Assembly: GCA_047614125.1 (NCBI GenBank)
Contig: JBLHHI010000012.1
Span: 1 to 40,222, forward strand
DNA from: JBLHHI01 sp047614125
GTDB taxonomy: Bacteria; Bacteroidota; Bacteroidia; NS11-12g; UBA9320
Direction of reading: 5' to 3'
DNA length: 40,222 bases
Positions 24,041 through 33,266 of the stretch are shown piece by piece. Under the pieces are notes generated by a model, which was not told where the DNA came from, searched no databases, and saw nothing but the letters and a program-made list of their open reading frames with translations. The translations under genes were made by a program, and so were the position numbers. How positions within the stretch are numbered: the first letter of the stretch is position 1; each line of letters begins with the position of its first letter.

Positions 24041-25060
24041 TTATTCGCTTACGATGATTTTATTCTTCTGTTCTAAGAAAGCCAATGTTACGGCTGCCAT
24101 GATAAATCCGGCCACTAAGCCAAATAAAACCAGGAGTTTACGAACGGGCTTTGTTTTCTTTTCGGGCACCGAAGCGCTCGAAATCAAGAACTTTTGCGGG
24201 ATGGTTTTTTCGATATCCACCTTTGCCTTTTTGTAACGCTTGCGGAGTAAGCTGTACTCTTCCAACTCCAACAGCAAGGTTTCAAATAAATAGGTGTATT
24301 CCGAACCATATTTCGCTAAGGTATCTTTTTCTGATTGCAATTGTTGGATGCGTGCCGCACTTCCACCCGTTGCTTTTAATGAGTATAAGCTCTGAGTAAT
24401 CGACTCGGTTTGCTTTTGTATGTCCAACACGCCTTTTTTGCCCAACACATTCAAACCCTTTTTCAATTCCCAAACTTCGGCTTCCTTGTTTTTAAACTCT
24501 TCTTCTATAATTAAAAAAGCTTCGTTGGCCACTTCTTTTTGAATTTCCGTTTTTACCGAATCGTAGATGGCTGCAATACCATTGGCAATCTTAGCTGCCA
24601 TCACCGGGTCTTCGTCCAATACTTTGATGGAAATTGAGAGATATCTGGTCCGACTAAAGCTGATGTTGTTTTCCATCATCTTGCTCAACTTGGTTTGTGG
24701 ATAGGCGCCATTTGGGTCGATCTTGTAGTTTTTCATCAAGTTGAAATTTCGAATAATGCGCGAATAGCATTTTTCCGACTTCAATACTTGCAGGGCATGT
24801 TCGGCTTCTTCTTCTTCACCAAAAGAAAGGATGTCGGCCTCGCGTTTGTTTACATCCGTAAACATGGCGTTACCAATCGAGTTAACCGTTGTTGGATAGA
24901 AAATAACTTCGGCCTCAAATTTTGGAGGGATGATGAAGGAGATAATTCCTGCCACAATTCCGGCTGCAAGCGATACAATAATTAGGCGTTTGCGGTGGCG
25001 ATACAAAAATCGGGCAATGTCAAGAAAGTTAAACGACAAGATGTTTTCTTCTGTACTCAT
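24041..25060 (-). CDS. Wzz-family polysaccharide chain-length determinant
   Basis: A 339-residue protein with two helices flanking a periplasmic coiled-coil domain: TM1 LIIVSLAAGIVAGIISFI (about 28-45), then IPPKFEAEVIFYP, a long helical middle (LIIEEEFKNKEAEVWELK...), and TM2 LLVLFGLVAGFIMAAVTLAFL near the C-terminus preceded by SASVPEKKTKP. No kinase domain follows. These proteins set the chain length of O-antigen or exopolysaccharide. It lies between the flippase gene (53-base gap) and the ligase gene (3-base gap). Confidence 0.87.
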   Translation of the reverse strand: MSTEENILSFNFLDIARFLYRHRKRLIIVSLAAGIVAGIISFIIPPKFEAEVIFYPTTVNSIGNAMFTDVNKREADILSFGEEEEAEHALQVLKSEKCYSRIIRNFNLMKNYKIDPNGAYPQTKLSKMMENNISFSRTRYLSISIKVLDEDPVMAAKIANGIAAIYDSVKTEIQKEVANEAFLIIEEEFKNKEAEVWELKKGLNVLGKKGVLDIQKQTESITQSLYSLKATGGSAARIQQLQSEKDTLAKYGSEYTYLFETLLLELEEYSLLRKRYKKAKVDIEKTIPQKFLISSASVPEKKTKPVRKLLVLFGLVAGFIMAAVTLAFLEQKNKIIVSE

Positions 25061-25113
25061 TATTCTTACGGATCAATCAAAAAAAGTTTGCAAAAATATA
25101 ATAATTAATGCTC

Positions 25114-26571
25114 TTAAGAATTGCGGGTTTTACGACGAACCAAGCTCTTCAGCATGTTGAGGTTGAAAAGGCCGGAGGCAAATACAAATACCACAGCACA
25201 AACAACGCCAACTGAAATATGAACGAAAGGGGTTTCGAAAAATTGTCGTCCAAGCCAAAAGAGTCCGATTAGTAAACCAGTATAGATGGAAATTGATAGC
25301 GTTAACTTGCTGGTTATGTGAATGTTAAATGAAGTTTTGGCCTTGTAAAAACAACCCAAAGCAAACACGGCTTGTGTAAGCAAAGTTGCCAGAGCTGCGC
25401 CATCCGAACCGTGGGTGGGAATGAGAATTGCATTTAAAACCAAGTTTGAAACCAAGGTTGTGGTGGCCAATATATTGAGCCATTTTAATTCTTTTGCTGC
25501 CGTTAAGGCTGTTCCAAATACGTAAATTGAGCACGTTGCAATAAACGATATCATCAAATAACGGAAGGTATCGGGCGAAATGATGTCAATTTTGTTGGGA
25601 TACATAAAGCTCAGAATCTCCACCGGATATACCCAGCTAATTATAGCGATTAAGATGGCCGGTAAAATCAGAAGTTTGGCCGAAAGCAGTGCCAATTCAG
25701 AGAGTGATTTGGATGCTTTTTCTGAGATCATTCTGGCAAACATCGGCAGCAACATACCCGCAAGAAGAACCGCAACCATGTTGCCAGCATCCAACAAGCG
25801 ATAGCCCATGGCATAAATATCGGCTGCTTCGCTTCCAATCATTTCACTGAGCATTACCGCATCTATTCTGGTAAAAACTGCCATCAAAGCAGCTAATAAG
25901 GCAAAGGGGAGAGCGCTTCGTATTAAACGTTTAATCTCATCAAATTGAAAATCTTGGTTGGGATTATTTAGGCTTCGTATATTGATGATTAAGGCTATGG
26001 TTAGGGTTAACAAGGTGCCACCCACCTGCACCAACACAAAGTTTTGTATGGTGAGGTTGTGCTTCCAACCCGGAACCAAAAACCAGGAACCACAAATAAT
26101 GATGACCAATAACCGATCTGTTACCGACAGCATGCCATCCAACTTAAATCGATGAAGGGCCGCCAAATTGGATCGGAAATAGGCGTTGAACGAGATGAAG
26201 ATTTGCATAACAATGAGCATGCTCAATATGCTCCATTCTGCCCCCGATAAAGAAAGCACCAGTCCGGCAATTATTACGGTAAAGGCAAAAACCACCGAAA
26301 GAACCGCTTTCGTAATTACAAAGGATAGAAAGTTCTGCTGCAGGTAGGCTGGATTTGCGGCTACTTCCCGACTGTTCATATTGTTTAAGCCAAAATCGAG
26401 CAAGATGATGAAGAGAACCGTAAAACTAAATAGGCTAAAGTATTGTCCGTATACGCTGGTTGGAAGTTCGTTCTGAACCGCACGATCGATCAGTAAAATC
26501 CAAACGGCCTTTATTAGAATGTTTATTCCCTGAATAAAGAGCACATCCGAAAGAAACTTCTTCTTTTCCAT
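25114..26571 (-). CDS. Polysaccharide flippase (Wzx/MVF-type oligosaccharide exporter)
   Basis: A 485-residue inner-membrane protein with about 14 helices. The first helix is preceded by KKFLSDVLFIQGINILIKA, and typical flippase segments include LDFGLNNMNSREVA near residue 60 and RIDAVMLSEMIGSEAADIYA near residue 240. It should flip lipid-linked oligosaccharide to the periplasmic side. It overlaps the kmo stop by one base (TAATG), so it is translationally coupled to kmo even though the functions differ, and is followed by the Wzz-like gene. Confidence 0.88.
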   Translation of the reverse strand: MEKKKFLSDVLFIQGINILIKAVWILLIDRAVQNELPTSVYGQYFSLFSFTVLFIILLDFGLNNMNSREVAANPAYLQQNFLSFVITKAVLSVVFAFTVIIAGLVLSLSGAEWSILSMLIVMQIFISFNAYFRSNLAALHRFKLDGMLSVTDRLLVIIICGSWFLVPGWKHNLTIQNFVLVQVGGTLLTLTIALIINIRSLNNPNQDFQFDEIKRLIRSALPFALLAALMAVFTRIDAVMLSEMIGSEAADIYAMGYRLLDAGNMVAVLLAGMLLPMFARMISEKASKSLSELALLSAKLLILPAILIAIISWVYPVEILSFMYPNKIDIISPDTFRYLMISFIATCSIYVFGTALTAAKELKWLNILATTTLVSNLVLNAILIPTHGSDGAALATLLTQAVFALGCFYKAKTSFNIHITSKLTLSISIYTGLLIGLFWLGRQFFETPFVHISVGVVCAVVFVFASGLFNLNMLKSLVRRKTRNS

Positions 26572-27923
26572 TAGGAAGCCGTGGCTGCGGTTCGATGCTG
26601 TTGTAACAAATTGGTTATAAACGCTTTATCGCTTAGTTTATCTTCCCAGCCATTGGCTATCAAATCCAAAACAAACTTTGTATTCTCTGCCCCACGTTGT
26701 TGCGCGTAGCTGTAGTCTACGTTGCTAAAGGTTACCAATTCGTATTGCGATTTAAACAACTCTGGATACAAGTCGCACAAGTCGTGCTCTACTTTTTTAT
26801 AATGTAGAAAGTCTTTGTCGCCAACCAGATCTCGCATTTCAACAAAGTTTTGCAGCGCTAAATCCGCGATGGCGTCCGCATTTATTTTTCGAGATTTTTG
26901 ATATTCATCCATGGCCTTATCCATGTTTGGCCAATGTTTTTCAATGCATTCATCCATAACCACACAATCTTCAAAGGCGCAGTTCATTCCTTGCCCGTAA
27001 AAGGGCACTACGGCGTGGCAGGCATCACCGAGCAAGGCCGTTTTTCCTTTAACCCACGGATAGCAGCGAACGGTAACCAAAGTTCCGGTTGGATTTTCGA
27101 AGTAATCTTCAACCAAGGTGGGCATGAGCGGCACGGCATCGGCAAAGTGTTCGTTGAAAAAGGCACGAACATCGGCCTCCGTTTTAAGACTTTCAAAGCT
27201 GTTAATTCCTTCAAACGGATAGAACAGGGTGCATGTAAAACTTTTATCTGGATTGGGGAGGGCAATCATCATATACGCTCCACGCGGCCAAATGTGCAGG
27301 CTGTTTGGATCCAAGGCAAATTCACCATTAGCCGTTGCAGGAATGCACAATTCTTTATATCCATGATCGGTATAATCTTGTGAGTAATCAAAACGCCCGC
27401 TTTTCATCATGCGCATTCGAACGGCCGAAAAAGCACCATCGCCACCAATAACATAATCCGATTCTACTCGAACTTTTTCGCCTGCTTCGTTGCGGAAGGT
27501 AGCTACTGCGTTCTCTAAATCAACGTCCAAACACTTATGGTTGAAAAACAAATGCACATCTGGATTTTCATCCGCCAATTCCAACAACTGAATGTTCAAC
27601 CCACCTCTCGAAACCGAGTTAATGAATTGACCTTCAGTTCCGTACGGCTGGTACGACAATTCACCTTTTTCCGAATGAATCATCCGCCCGTTCATGGCAA
27701 TGGCTTTGGAAAGGATGGCATCTTTTAATCCAACTTTTTCCAACGCTCGAATTCCTCGTGCAGACAAGGCAAGGTTAATGGATTTACCGGCACTTATATC
27801 GGCCTTTCGCATGTCTGGGCGTCGCTCATATAAATTGACTTCAAAACCGCGTTGGGCAAAGTACACCGCCATAAGCGAACCGGCTAAGCCGCCACCAACC
27901 ATTGTAATTTTATATTTCTTCAT
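26571..27923 (-). CDS. kmo: Kynurenine 3-monooxygenase
   Basis: A 450-residue FAD monooxygenase of KMO length. FAD motif VGGGLAGSLMAVYFAQRG at residues 8-25, YERRPDMRK near 32, and the second FAD motif GDACHAVVPFYGQGMNCAFED near residue 310 are all present. SINLALSARGIRAL is characteristic of KMO. It hydroxylates kynurenine to 3-hydroxykynurenine with NADPH in tryptophan degradation or de novo NAD synthesis. No other kynurenine-pathway gene lies in the window. It is the first gene of the flippase/Wzz/ligase run. Confidence 0.92.
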   Translation of the reverse strand: MKKYKITMVGGGLAGSLMAVYFAQRGFEVNLYERRPDMRKADISAGKSINLALSARGIRALEKVGLKDAILSKAIAMNGRMIHSEKGELSYQPYGTEGQFINSVSRGGLNIQLLELADENPDVHLFFNHKCLDVDLENAVATFRNEAGEKVRVESDYVIGGDGAFSAVRMRMMKSGRFDYSQDYTDHGYKELCIPATANGEFALDPNSLHIWPRGAYMMIALPNPDKSFTCTLFYPFEGINSFESLKTEADVRAFFNEHFADAVPLMPTLVEDYFENPTGTLVTVRCYPWVKGKTALLGDACHAVVPFYGQGMNCAFEDCVVMDECIEKHWPNMDKAMDEYQKSRKINADAIADLALQNFVEMRDLVGDKDFLHYKKVEHDLCDLYPELFKSQYELVTFSNVDYSYAQQRGAENTKFVLDLIANGWEDKLSDKAFITNLLQQHRTAATAS

Positions 27924-27988
27924 AAAGCTCTTGCAAGTTTAGTAAAGATTGCGCTCAAAACACAGTATGCACAACCGTCAAAAATCAT

Positions 27989-28885
27989 TTATAGTGCGGT
28001 TTTTAAAAAATAGTGATGAAGTTGATCGATTTGATGCAGAAAATTTATACCGGGGTAATCTTCAGGTTGGATGTTATCGTAGCCAGTGGCCACTAAAACG
28101 CGCTGATCGGGGAAGTTGGATTCTAAGTTTTTGAGAAAGGTTTTTACGGCGTTTACATCCGATTTTTTGATCAGAAAGGTTAGTATATGGCAGGCACTGC
28201 ACGTGCCAACCGACGGTTTTATATTATTGAACGGAACATTTTGACCTAGATAAATACTTTTCTCTCCAGCTTCTCTCAGCAGAAAATGAGCCAATAAAAG
28301 TCCAATCTCGTGGTACTCTCCTTCAGGCAACGCTAATACCCAAGTGTGTTGATTATTTGAAGTTTCAACGTATTGACCATCAATGGCGCTAAAGAGTTTC
28401 TGTTTAACTAAACCTGTGATAAAATGTTCGTTTGCAGGCACAATTTTCTGCGAACACCACATAATGCCAATCCTTTCTAAGAAAGGATAGATGATCGAAA
28501 CAAAGGTATCTTTCAGTCCGTATTTCAGCACACAATTCGAGAAGGTCTTGTCGAACAGTTGTTCGTCCATTTGCAGCATGGCCTGAACCAACACTTCAAT
28601 GTGCACCAAAACGGCGCCTTTTGGATTGGAAGATTGAAGCGAGATTTCGGTGAGGTTATTAATCTCTTCGCTGGTGCGCTCTGCAAGTTTAGAAATCTTG
28701 TGCCCAGCGTTTACAAGCGTGGCCACATTCATCAACTTGCGCAACTCATTGTTGCTGTATTGCCGAATGTTGGTATTTGTACGCGTGGGTTCCAACAGTC
28801 CATAGCGCTTTTCCCAAATGCGAATGGTGTGTGCTTTTATTCCCGAGAGGGATTCGAGTTCTTTGATCGAGAAAAAATGTTCCAA
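27989..28885 (-). CDS. MerR-family regulator with B12-binding domain (CarH/LitR-like)
   Basis: A 298-residue protein. MerR helix-turn-helix: FFSIKELESLSGIKAHTIRI then WEKRYGLLEPTR, RQYSNNELR. A four-helix B12-capping domain follows with W143-x9-E153-H154 (WCSQKIVPANEH), the motif that covers adenosylcobalamin in CarH. The cobalamin domain has EYHEIG near 192, with the axial histidine present and glutamate replacing the usual aspartate of DxHxxG, then SIYLGQNVP. CarH-type regulators repress carotenoid, photolyase and DNA-repair genes in the dark. The start is uncertain: TTG at 28885 was chosen on homology, with TTG at 28924 as the alternative. A dispersed element lies upstream in the same orientation. 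Confidence 0.85.
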   Translation of the reverse strand: MEHFFSIKELESLSGIKAHTIRIWEKRYGLLEPTRTNTNIRQYSNNELRKLMNVATLVNAGHKISKLAERTSEEINNLTEISLQSSNPKGAVLVHIEVLVQAMLQMDEQLFDKTFSNCVLKYGLKDTFVSIIYPFLERIGIMWCSQKIVPANEHFITGLVKQKLFSAIDGQYVETSNNQHTWVLALPEGEYHEIGLLLAHFLLREAGEKSIYLGQNVPFNNIKPSVGTCSACHILTFLIKKSDVNAVKTFLKNLESNFPDQRVLVATGYDNIQPEDYPGINFLHQIDQLHHYFLKTAL

Positions 28886-28956
28886 ATTTGCTTTGTTTAT
28901 TGTTTTTTGACAAAGTTTAAACAAATATCGGCAATTAAGGTTTTAAACAATCTTTT

Positions 28957-29001
28957 AACCTGAGTTCGATTAATCTTTTCAAATTCAGATTTGTATAGAA
29001 C
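28957..29001 (-). repeat. Dispersed palindromic element, copy C
   Basis: On the minus strand it reads GTTCTATACAAATCTGAATT, TGAAAAGATTAATC, GAACTCAGGTT. It is almost identical to copy D at 37383-37434. Its left end (ACTTGGGTTC) is a degenerate form of the ACCTGAGTTC arm of D. It lies upstream of the MerR-type regulator and points towards it. Confidence 0.8.
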
Positions 29002-29102
29002 CCAAGTAGTAAGGCGAAAACAGGAAGGTTTATGTTTATAAACCGACTGATTTCAACGAAGCTAATAGGGTTTTATATACAAAAGTCCGCTTTACACAAG
29101 CG

Positions 29103-29135
29103 TTCTGAATTCAAAATATGAATCGAACTCAGGTT
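29103..29135 (+). repeat. Dispersed palindromic element, copy C2
   Basis: It contains TTCTGAATTC, a short variable middle and AATCGAACTCAGGTT (29121-29135). It is inverted relative to copy C 100 bases away and points towards the HD-hydrolase gene. The rest of the 28925-29329 gap shows no supported gene. Confidence 0.75.
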
Positions 29136-29329
29136 TTTAGATAATTATTTTGTCACCATTGTTTAAACCAATAACGCTTGATGATTTTTTAAAAACAACC
29201 AAATGTGGATGAAAAACGTAAATGATAAAAACGTTGTCTAACTGACATTTTTGATAAAAAGTGGAAAAGAAGCACACGTGGGTTAGGAACTCTTTGGCGA
29301 TATAGCTTTTCTTCGCGGAAAGTTTAAAA

Positions 29330-29923
29330 TTGTACGTAAGCAACTACACAACTCTTTACAAAGATTTTGCGCCCATTTTGATGGTGGAACTGAGTCCAAA
29401 ATTGTTTTACCACGGCTTTGAGCACGTTGAAAATGTATTGGATGCCGCTCGAGAAATTGGAGAATCTGAATATTTAAGCCCTCCAGAGTGGGACATCCTA
29501 AACACCGCAATCTTATTGCACGACAGTGGTTTTATGCATGTGTACAAAAACCACGAGGAAGAAGGGTGTGCCATTGCCGAAAAACTCTTACCCAATTACA
29601 AATATTCGAGAGAGAGCATCGAAATTGTTAAAGGAATCATTATGGCAACAAAGATTCCGCAAAGACCAAAAAACAAGCTGGAGCGCATCATTGCTGATGC
29701 TGACCTTTTCCACTTGGGCAGCGATAATTTCGCCGAAGTATCTGAAAAACTGTATCTTGAACTCTCGGGCTTCGATCTAATTGCAGATAAAACCGTATGG
29801 TTAAGATCTCAAATATCTTTTTTAAATCAACACATATACTTTACCGAATACTGCAGAACCCATAAAAGTTCAAAAAAGGAAGCTAATTTAGAATTGCTTC
29901 GAGAACAGCTCATAGCGGTTTGA
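29330..29923 (+). CDS. HD-domain metal-dependent phosphohydrolase
   Basis: A 197-residue protein. The HD motif is complete: YHGFEHVENVLDAA (first histidine near residue 28), AILLHDSGFMH (HD pair near residue 66) and ADADLFHLG (last aspartate near residue 127). Such proteins hydrolyse phosphate esters, often of nucleotides, with divalent metals; the substrate is not evident. The TTG at 29330 gives a sensible first helix (LYKDFAPILMVELSPKLFYH); the ATG at 29381 would cut it. It is a single gene, convergent with the HmuY-like lipoprotein gene. Confidence 0.78.
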   Translation: MYVSNYTTLYKDFAPILMVELSPKLFYHGFEHVENVLDAAREIGESEYLSPPEWDILNTAILLHDSGFMHVYKNHEEEGCAIAEKLLPNYKYSRESIEIVKGIIMATKIPQRPKNKLERIIADADLFHLGSDNFAEVSEKLYLELSGFDLIADKTVWLRSQISFLNQHIYFTEYCRTHKSSKKEANLELLREQLIAV

Positions 29924-30007
29924 TCATCTGCCCTTTTTTAAGCTTCTTTGACTTTAGATTTTATTTACCCTTACAACGTTGATATGATGCGAAAAAAGTG
30001 GATGTGT

Positions 30008-30967
30008 TTAGAGCAACTTGTATTCTATTGTTGGATAGCCCGTTTCCCCAGTTTTACTGTAGAAATCTGTAAAATGAAGCTTGTAGTAAAATCCTTTCGA
30101 ATCCTGTAAGAGGAAGTTCTTATTGGCATACACCTTATAAACGCCATCACTTAAAACAAATTCCTTCCAATCGTAGCCAATTACATCCGATGTAGTAGTG
30201 AACGAGTAGTTGGAAGTATCTGCCAAGGTAATGTCTTCAAAATCCTTATCGAATATTGCACAGGCTCTTGTTTTGTAAGGATTTATCAAAGCGCCAACAA
30301 CTAAATAATCCAAATTTTCTGGAGCAAAATAGTACACGTATTGGCGGAAAATCAAATCAAAATCATCCCTTGCCGGTTCAACATCCACCATTGCACTTGT
30401 TTCGAATGAAAAATAACTTCGAACCTTTGACTTATCCCGCTCCAACTTAAACGTAATATCTTCATTTTTACTAAGTTGCGAAAAAGTAAGAAGCACTTCT
30501 CCTCCTTTCTTTTCCAGCGTAAACTTCACAAAACCCAAGGAATTTAATTCAGAGTCCATACCCAAATTAAGCACATAAACTGCATTGTTCTCCCACCATT
30601 TATATAAAACGGTGCTGTCTTGTTTGCCGTTGCTCCAGTCCCACTGAAACTTCAAGCCCACTGTATCCATTACCTCGCTGAGTAAGGTTTTGTTTGTAAC
30701 GGCACAGCGCATGTTTTTTCCAGTATTGATGTAGATGTTGTCGTTATCATCTTCACTCACCATGGCCAAATCCCACGCAGTTTTAGCAACAACCTTTACC
30801 ACCTTACCTGTACTCAAACTAAAATAGTGTTGGTCGGCGTACGATTTCGACATGGAGATTACCTGCGTTTCAACGTCACCTCTGGGGTACGGTGTTACCG
30901 CCTCTTCCTTTCGGAAGCAACCGCTTAAACCGATGGTAATCAACACCACCCACGCAATTCGCCTCAT
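30008..30967 (-). CDS. HmuY-family lipoprotein
   Basis: A 319-residue protein from the ATG at 30967. The open frame extends to 31087 but would overlap the receptor gene. It begins MRRIAWVVLITIGLSGCF, a lipoprotein signal with lipobox LSGC, so it is membrane-anchored. The mature part has the HmuY pattern: AKTAWDLAMVSEDD early, DFDLIFRQYVYYF in the middle and YKLHFTDFYS near the end. HmuY proteins bind haem and hand it to a TonB-dependent receptor. It starts 19 bases after the receptor gene stop, so they are co-transcribed. The ligand is inferred from the family and is not certain to be haem. Confidence 0.82.
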   Translation of the reverse strand: MRRIAWVVLITIGLSGCFRKEEAVTPYPRGDVETQVISMSKSYADQHYFSLSTGKVVKVVAKTAWDLAMVSEDDNDNIYINTGKNMRCAVTNKTLLSEVMDTVGLKFQWDWSNGKQDSTVLYKWWENNAVYVLNLGMDSELNSLGFVKFTLEKKGGEVLLTFSQLSKNEDITFKLERDKSKVRSYFSFETSAMVDVEPARDDFDLIFRQYVYYFAPENLDYLVVGALINPYKTRACAIFDKDFEDITLADTSNYSFTTTSDVIGYDWKEFVLSDGVYKVYANKNFLLQDSKGFYYKLHFTDFYSKTGETGYPTIEYKLL

Positions 30968-30986
30968 TATTGATGTTGCATAAATC

Positions 30987-33239
30987 CTATTTAACACGGT
31001 ACGACATTTTGACAAAATACGATCTGCCCATTCCAACCGCCATGTAATTGGCATCCGATCCATGTGCGCCACTCTGAGAAAGCACATTATCGATGTTGGT
31101 TACGTTGAAAACATTCTTCGAACCCAAATTTACTTTCAATCGCTCTTTAAAAAAGCTTCTGCTCACCTGCGCATCTGCCAGGCTATAGGCCCCAGTAAGT
31201 CGTTCAACAACGGCTGCATTTTCTGCATCGATGGTATAAAAGTTTTGCTTTCCGTTGTATTTAATAAAGACGCTCAAACTGGTTTTGCCCAAAGCATACT
31301 GAATGTTCGAATTGAATTCTGAGTAGAAATTAAAGCTTTCGGATGCCGTCACCAAATTGCTGCGCAAACCGGTTACAGCAACTCCAATACCGGCTCTTAC
31401 CTTGTTTGAAACAAGGTTTATACGAAAGTTTCCGCCCGTTGTTTCAAACGCACTAATGTTAACATAGGTGTATTTGTTTGGAGCATAAGAAGCCAAGGTG
31501 ATTTTGTTTTGGATGTTGTTATAAAATCCAGACAATGAGGGCTTTATCAACACTTTTTTATACAACCGAGAACCGTCAATAGAAAACAAATAATTGTGCG
31601 ACTGCTCTGCTCGTAAGTTTTGATTTCCGAGCACAAAGTGGTTTATGTCAACAAATTCGATGTACAACTCTTTTATTTCCGGTGCCCGAAAACCTCGGCT
31701 GTAACTTGCTCGATAGGTGTATTTCCCGCGGTGCAATTTGGCTGAAATCATTGGAACTGGAGGTGCATCGTATCCCGAATTCTTGGCAAATCGAATGCCC
31801 GGTTTTAAGGTAAGCTGACTGGATACCTTGTACTCTGCAGTGGTAAATACTGCAAGATCCATCAAGTCTTGTTTTCCATCCTCAATGCGAACTCCTCTTC
31901 CAACTTCGTAAATAAAATCGTAGCCAAATTGGTAGTTGAGTCGTTTGTTTTTTGGAAAAACAGAATAGGTTGATCGAGACAAGATGGCATCAAAGCCTGT
32001 TGTATCTGAACCACCGTCGGAGCTTACTGTTTCCGAACCCAGGCTCACCAAATCTCGAAAATATTTATTTCGTTCTCGGCTGTAGGTATTAAAGGCAACA
32101 AAGCCGTTCAATACTCTTCCTTCTGCTATTCGAAAGGTTGCATCTACTTTTTGATCTCTTCGATGAGTGATAAACCACTCATCAAAGGCGGTTTGATAAT
32201 ACGGCGAAAGCGGTTTACCCGCATTGAGCAATCGCTCATTAAAAGCCTCCGATTTCACCAGGATGTCCCATTTCCCAAAGGTTCGAGCCAACTGAATTCT
32301 TCCAAAAACTTGTTCTTTTGGCTTCCACAAATCCCATCGTCCACTACCACCAGGCGTATAACCATCAAAGAAGTTTCTTCCAACATTTGCCCGAATGTTC
32401 CACTTTTTAAAGTTTTTCCCTCCAGCCAACGAAAAATTAGTTTGGCCAACCGTTTCGGCATACGAATCAAAGTTGAGTTCTCCCTTTGGGGAACTCGATT
32501 TTTTGGTGATTATATTAATAACGCCCGCCAAGGCATTGCTGCCGTAATTGGTCGAAACTGGACCTTCAATTATCTCAATTCGCTGTACATCATTTAAGTT
32601 AATTTGCGAAAGATCGATGTTGCCATCCAACCTACCTATAACTGGCACGCCATCAATTAAGACTTTAACATTTTGGCCCGAGATGCCCATCAAACTCAAT
32701 GCACTGCCTGTGGAGTTGTCGTTTCGTATCTGAACATTTAGTTGCTGGATGAGGGCATCGCGCACGTTAAAGACAGAACGCGCATCAAAATCGCGTTGAT
32801 CTATTACGGTTATCCGCTCCACTGCTTTCTGGGCCGTTCTCTTATCGTACTGAACCGTAACAACCGCATCGTCTAAAACGTGTTCTTTTTCTTTAAGAAA
32901 GATGTTCACCTCTTTGCCAGTGGCCATAATCATGGAATCCTGATAATCTGCATATCCCAACGACGAAACTTTAATCCAAAACATTCGATTAACTATTTCA
33001 AGTTTGACTTGACCTTGTGCATTTGTGTACGATTCGGATAAGAGATCGAAGGTCACATCCGATTCTACGCGAATTTCAACATAGGCATATTGAATGGGCA
33101 AGTTGTCAGATTGTGATAAGACCGTAAATGTGGCACTCGACTGGCTGTAAGCACTGTTTCTAGCTCCCACCAACATAACAACCACAAGTATGGCATTGAT
33201 GCAATGTTGATCTAAAAAGGATTTCCAGGCGTTAAACAC
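30987..33239 (-). CDS. TonB-dependent outer-membrane receptor (HmuR-like context)
   Basis: A 750-residue protein. Signal segment (AILVVVMLVGARNSAYSQ), then an ~85-residue carboxypeptidase-regulatory-like domain, a plug domain (RDALIQQLNVQI, VKVLIDGVPVIGRLDGNIDL, RIEIIEGPVSTNYGSNALAG VINIITKK, the classic plug end), and a beta-barrel ending in YFVKMSYRVK. It imports an iron or haem ligand across the outer membrane with TonB energy. The only suitable start is GTG at 33239. It lies between two HmuY-like genes with 19- and 27-base gaps. Specificity is inferred from these neighbours. Confidence 0.9.
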   Translation of the reverse strand: MFNAWKSFLDQHCINAILVVVMLVGARNSAYSQSSATFTVLSQSDNLPIQYAYVEIRVESDVTFDLLSESYTNAQGQVKLEIVNRMFWIKVSSLGYADYQDSMIMATGKEVNIFLKEKEHVLDDAVVTVQYDKRTAQKAVERITVIDQRDFDARSVFNVRDALIQQLNVQIRNDNSTGSALSLMGISGQNVKVLIDGVPVIGRLDGNIDLSQINLNDVQRIEIIEGPVSTNYGSNALAGVINIITKKSSSPKGELNFDSYAETVGQTNFSLAGGKNFKKWNIRANVGRNFFDGYTPGGSGRWDLWKPKEQVFGRIQLARTFGKWDILVKSEAFNERLLNAGKPLSPYYQTAFDEWFITHRRDQKVDATFRIAEGRVLNGFVAFNTYSRERNKYFRDLVSLGSETVSSDGGSDTTGFDAILSRSTYSVFPKNKRLNYQFGYDFIYEVGRGVRIEDGKQDLMDLAVFTTAEYKVSSQLTLKPGIRFAKNSGYDAPPVPMISAKLHRGKYTYRASYSRGFRAPEIKELYIEFVDINHFVLGNQNLRAEQSHNYLFSIDGSRLYKKVLIKPSLSGFYNNIQNKITLASYAPNKYTYVNISAFETTGGNFRINLVSNKVRAGIGVAVTGLRSNLVTASESFNFYSEFNSNIQYALGKTSLSVFIKYNGKQNFYTIDAENAAVVERLTGAYSLADAQVSRSFFKERLKVNLGSKNVFNVTNIDNVLSQSGAHGSDANYMAVGMGRSYFVKMSYRVK

Positions 33240-33266
33240 GAAGCTTACGTAATTATAGGGTGGTTA

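Noticed and set aside
29137..29343. Minus-strand open frame of 68 codons beside palindromic copy C2
   Set aside because: It has a TTG start inside the opposite-strand HD gene, no recognisable family and no promoter.
30968..31087. N-terminal extension of the HmuY-like lipoprotein
   Set aside because: It overlaps the receptor gene and would bury the lipoprotein signal peptide that starts at 30967.
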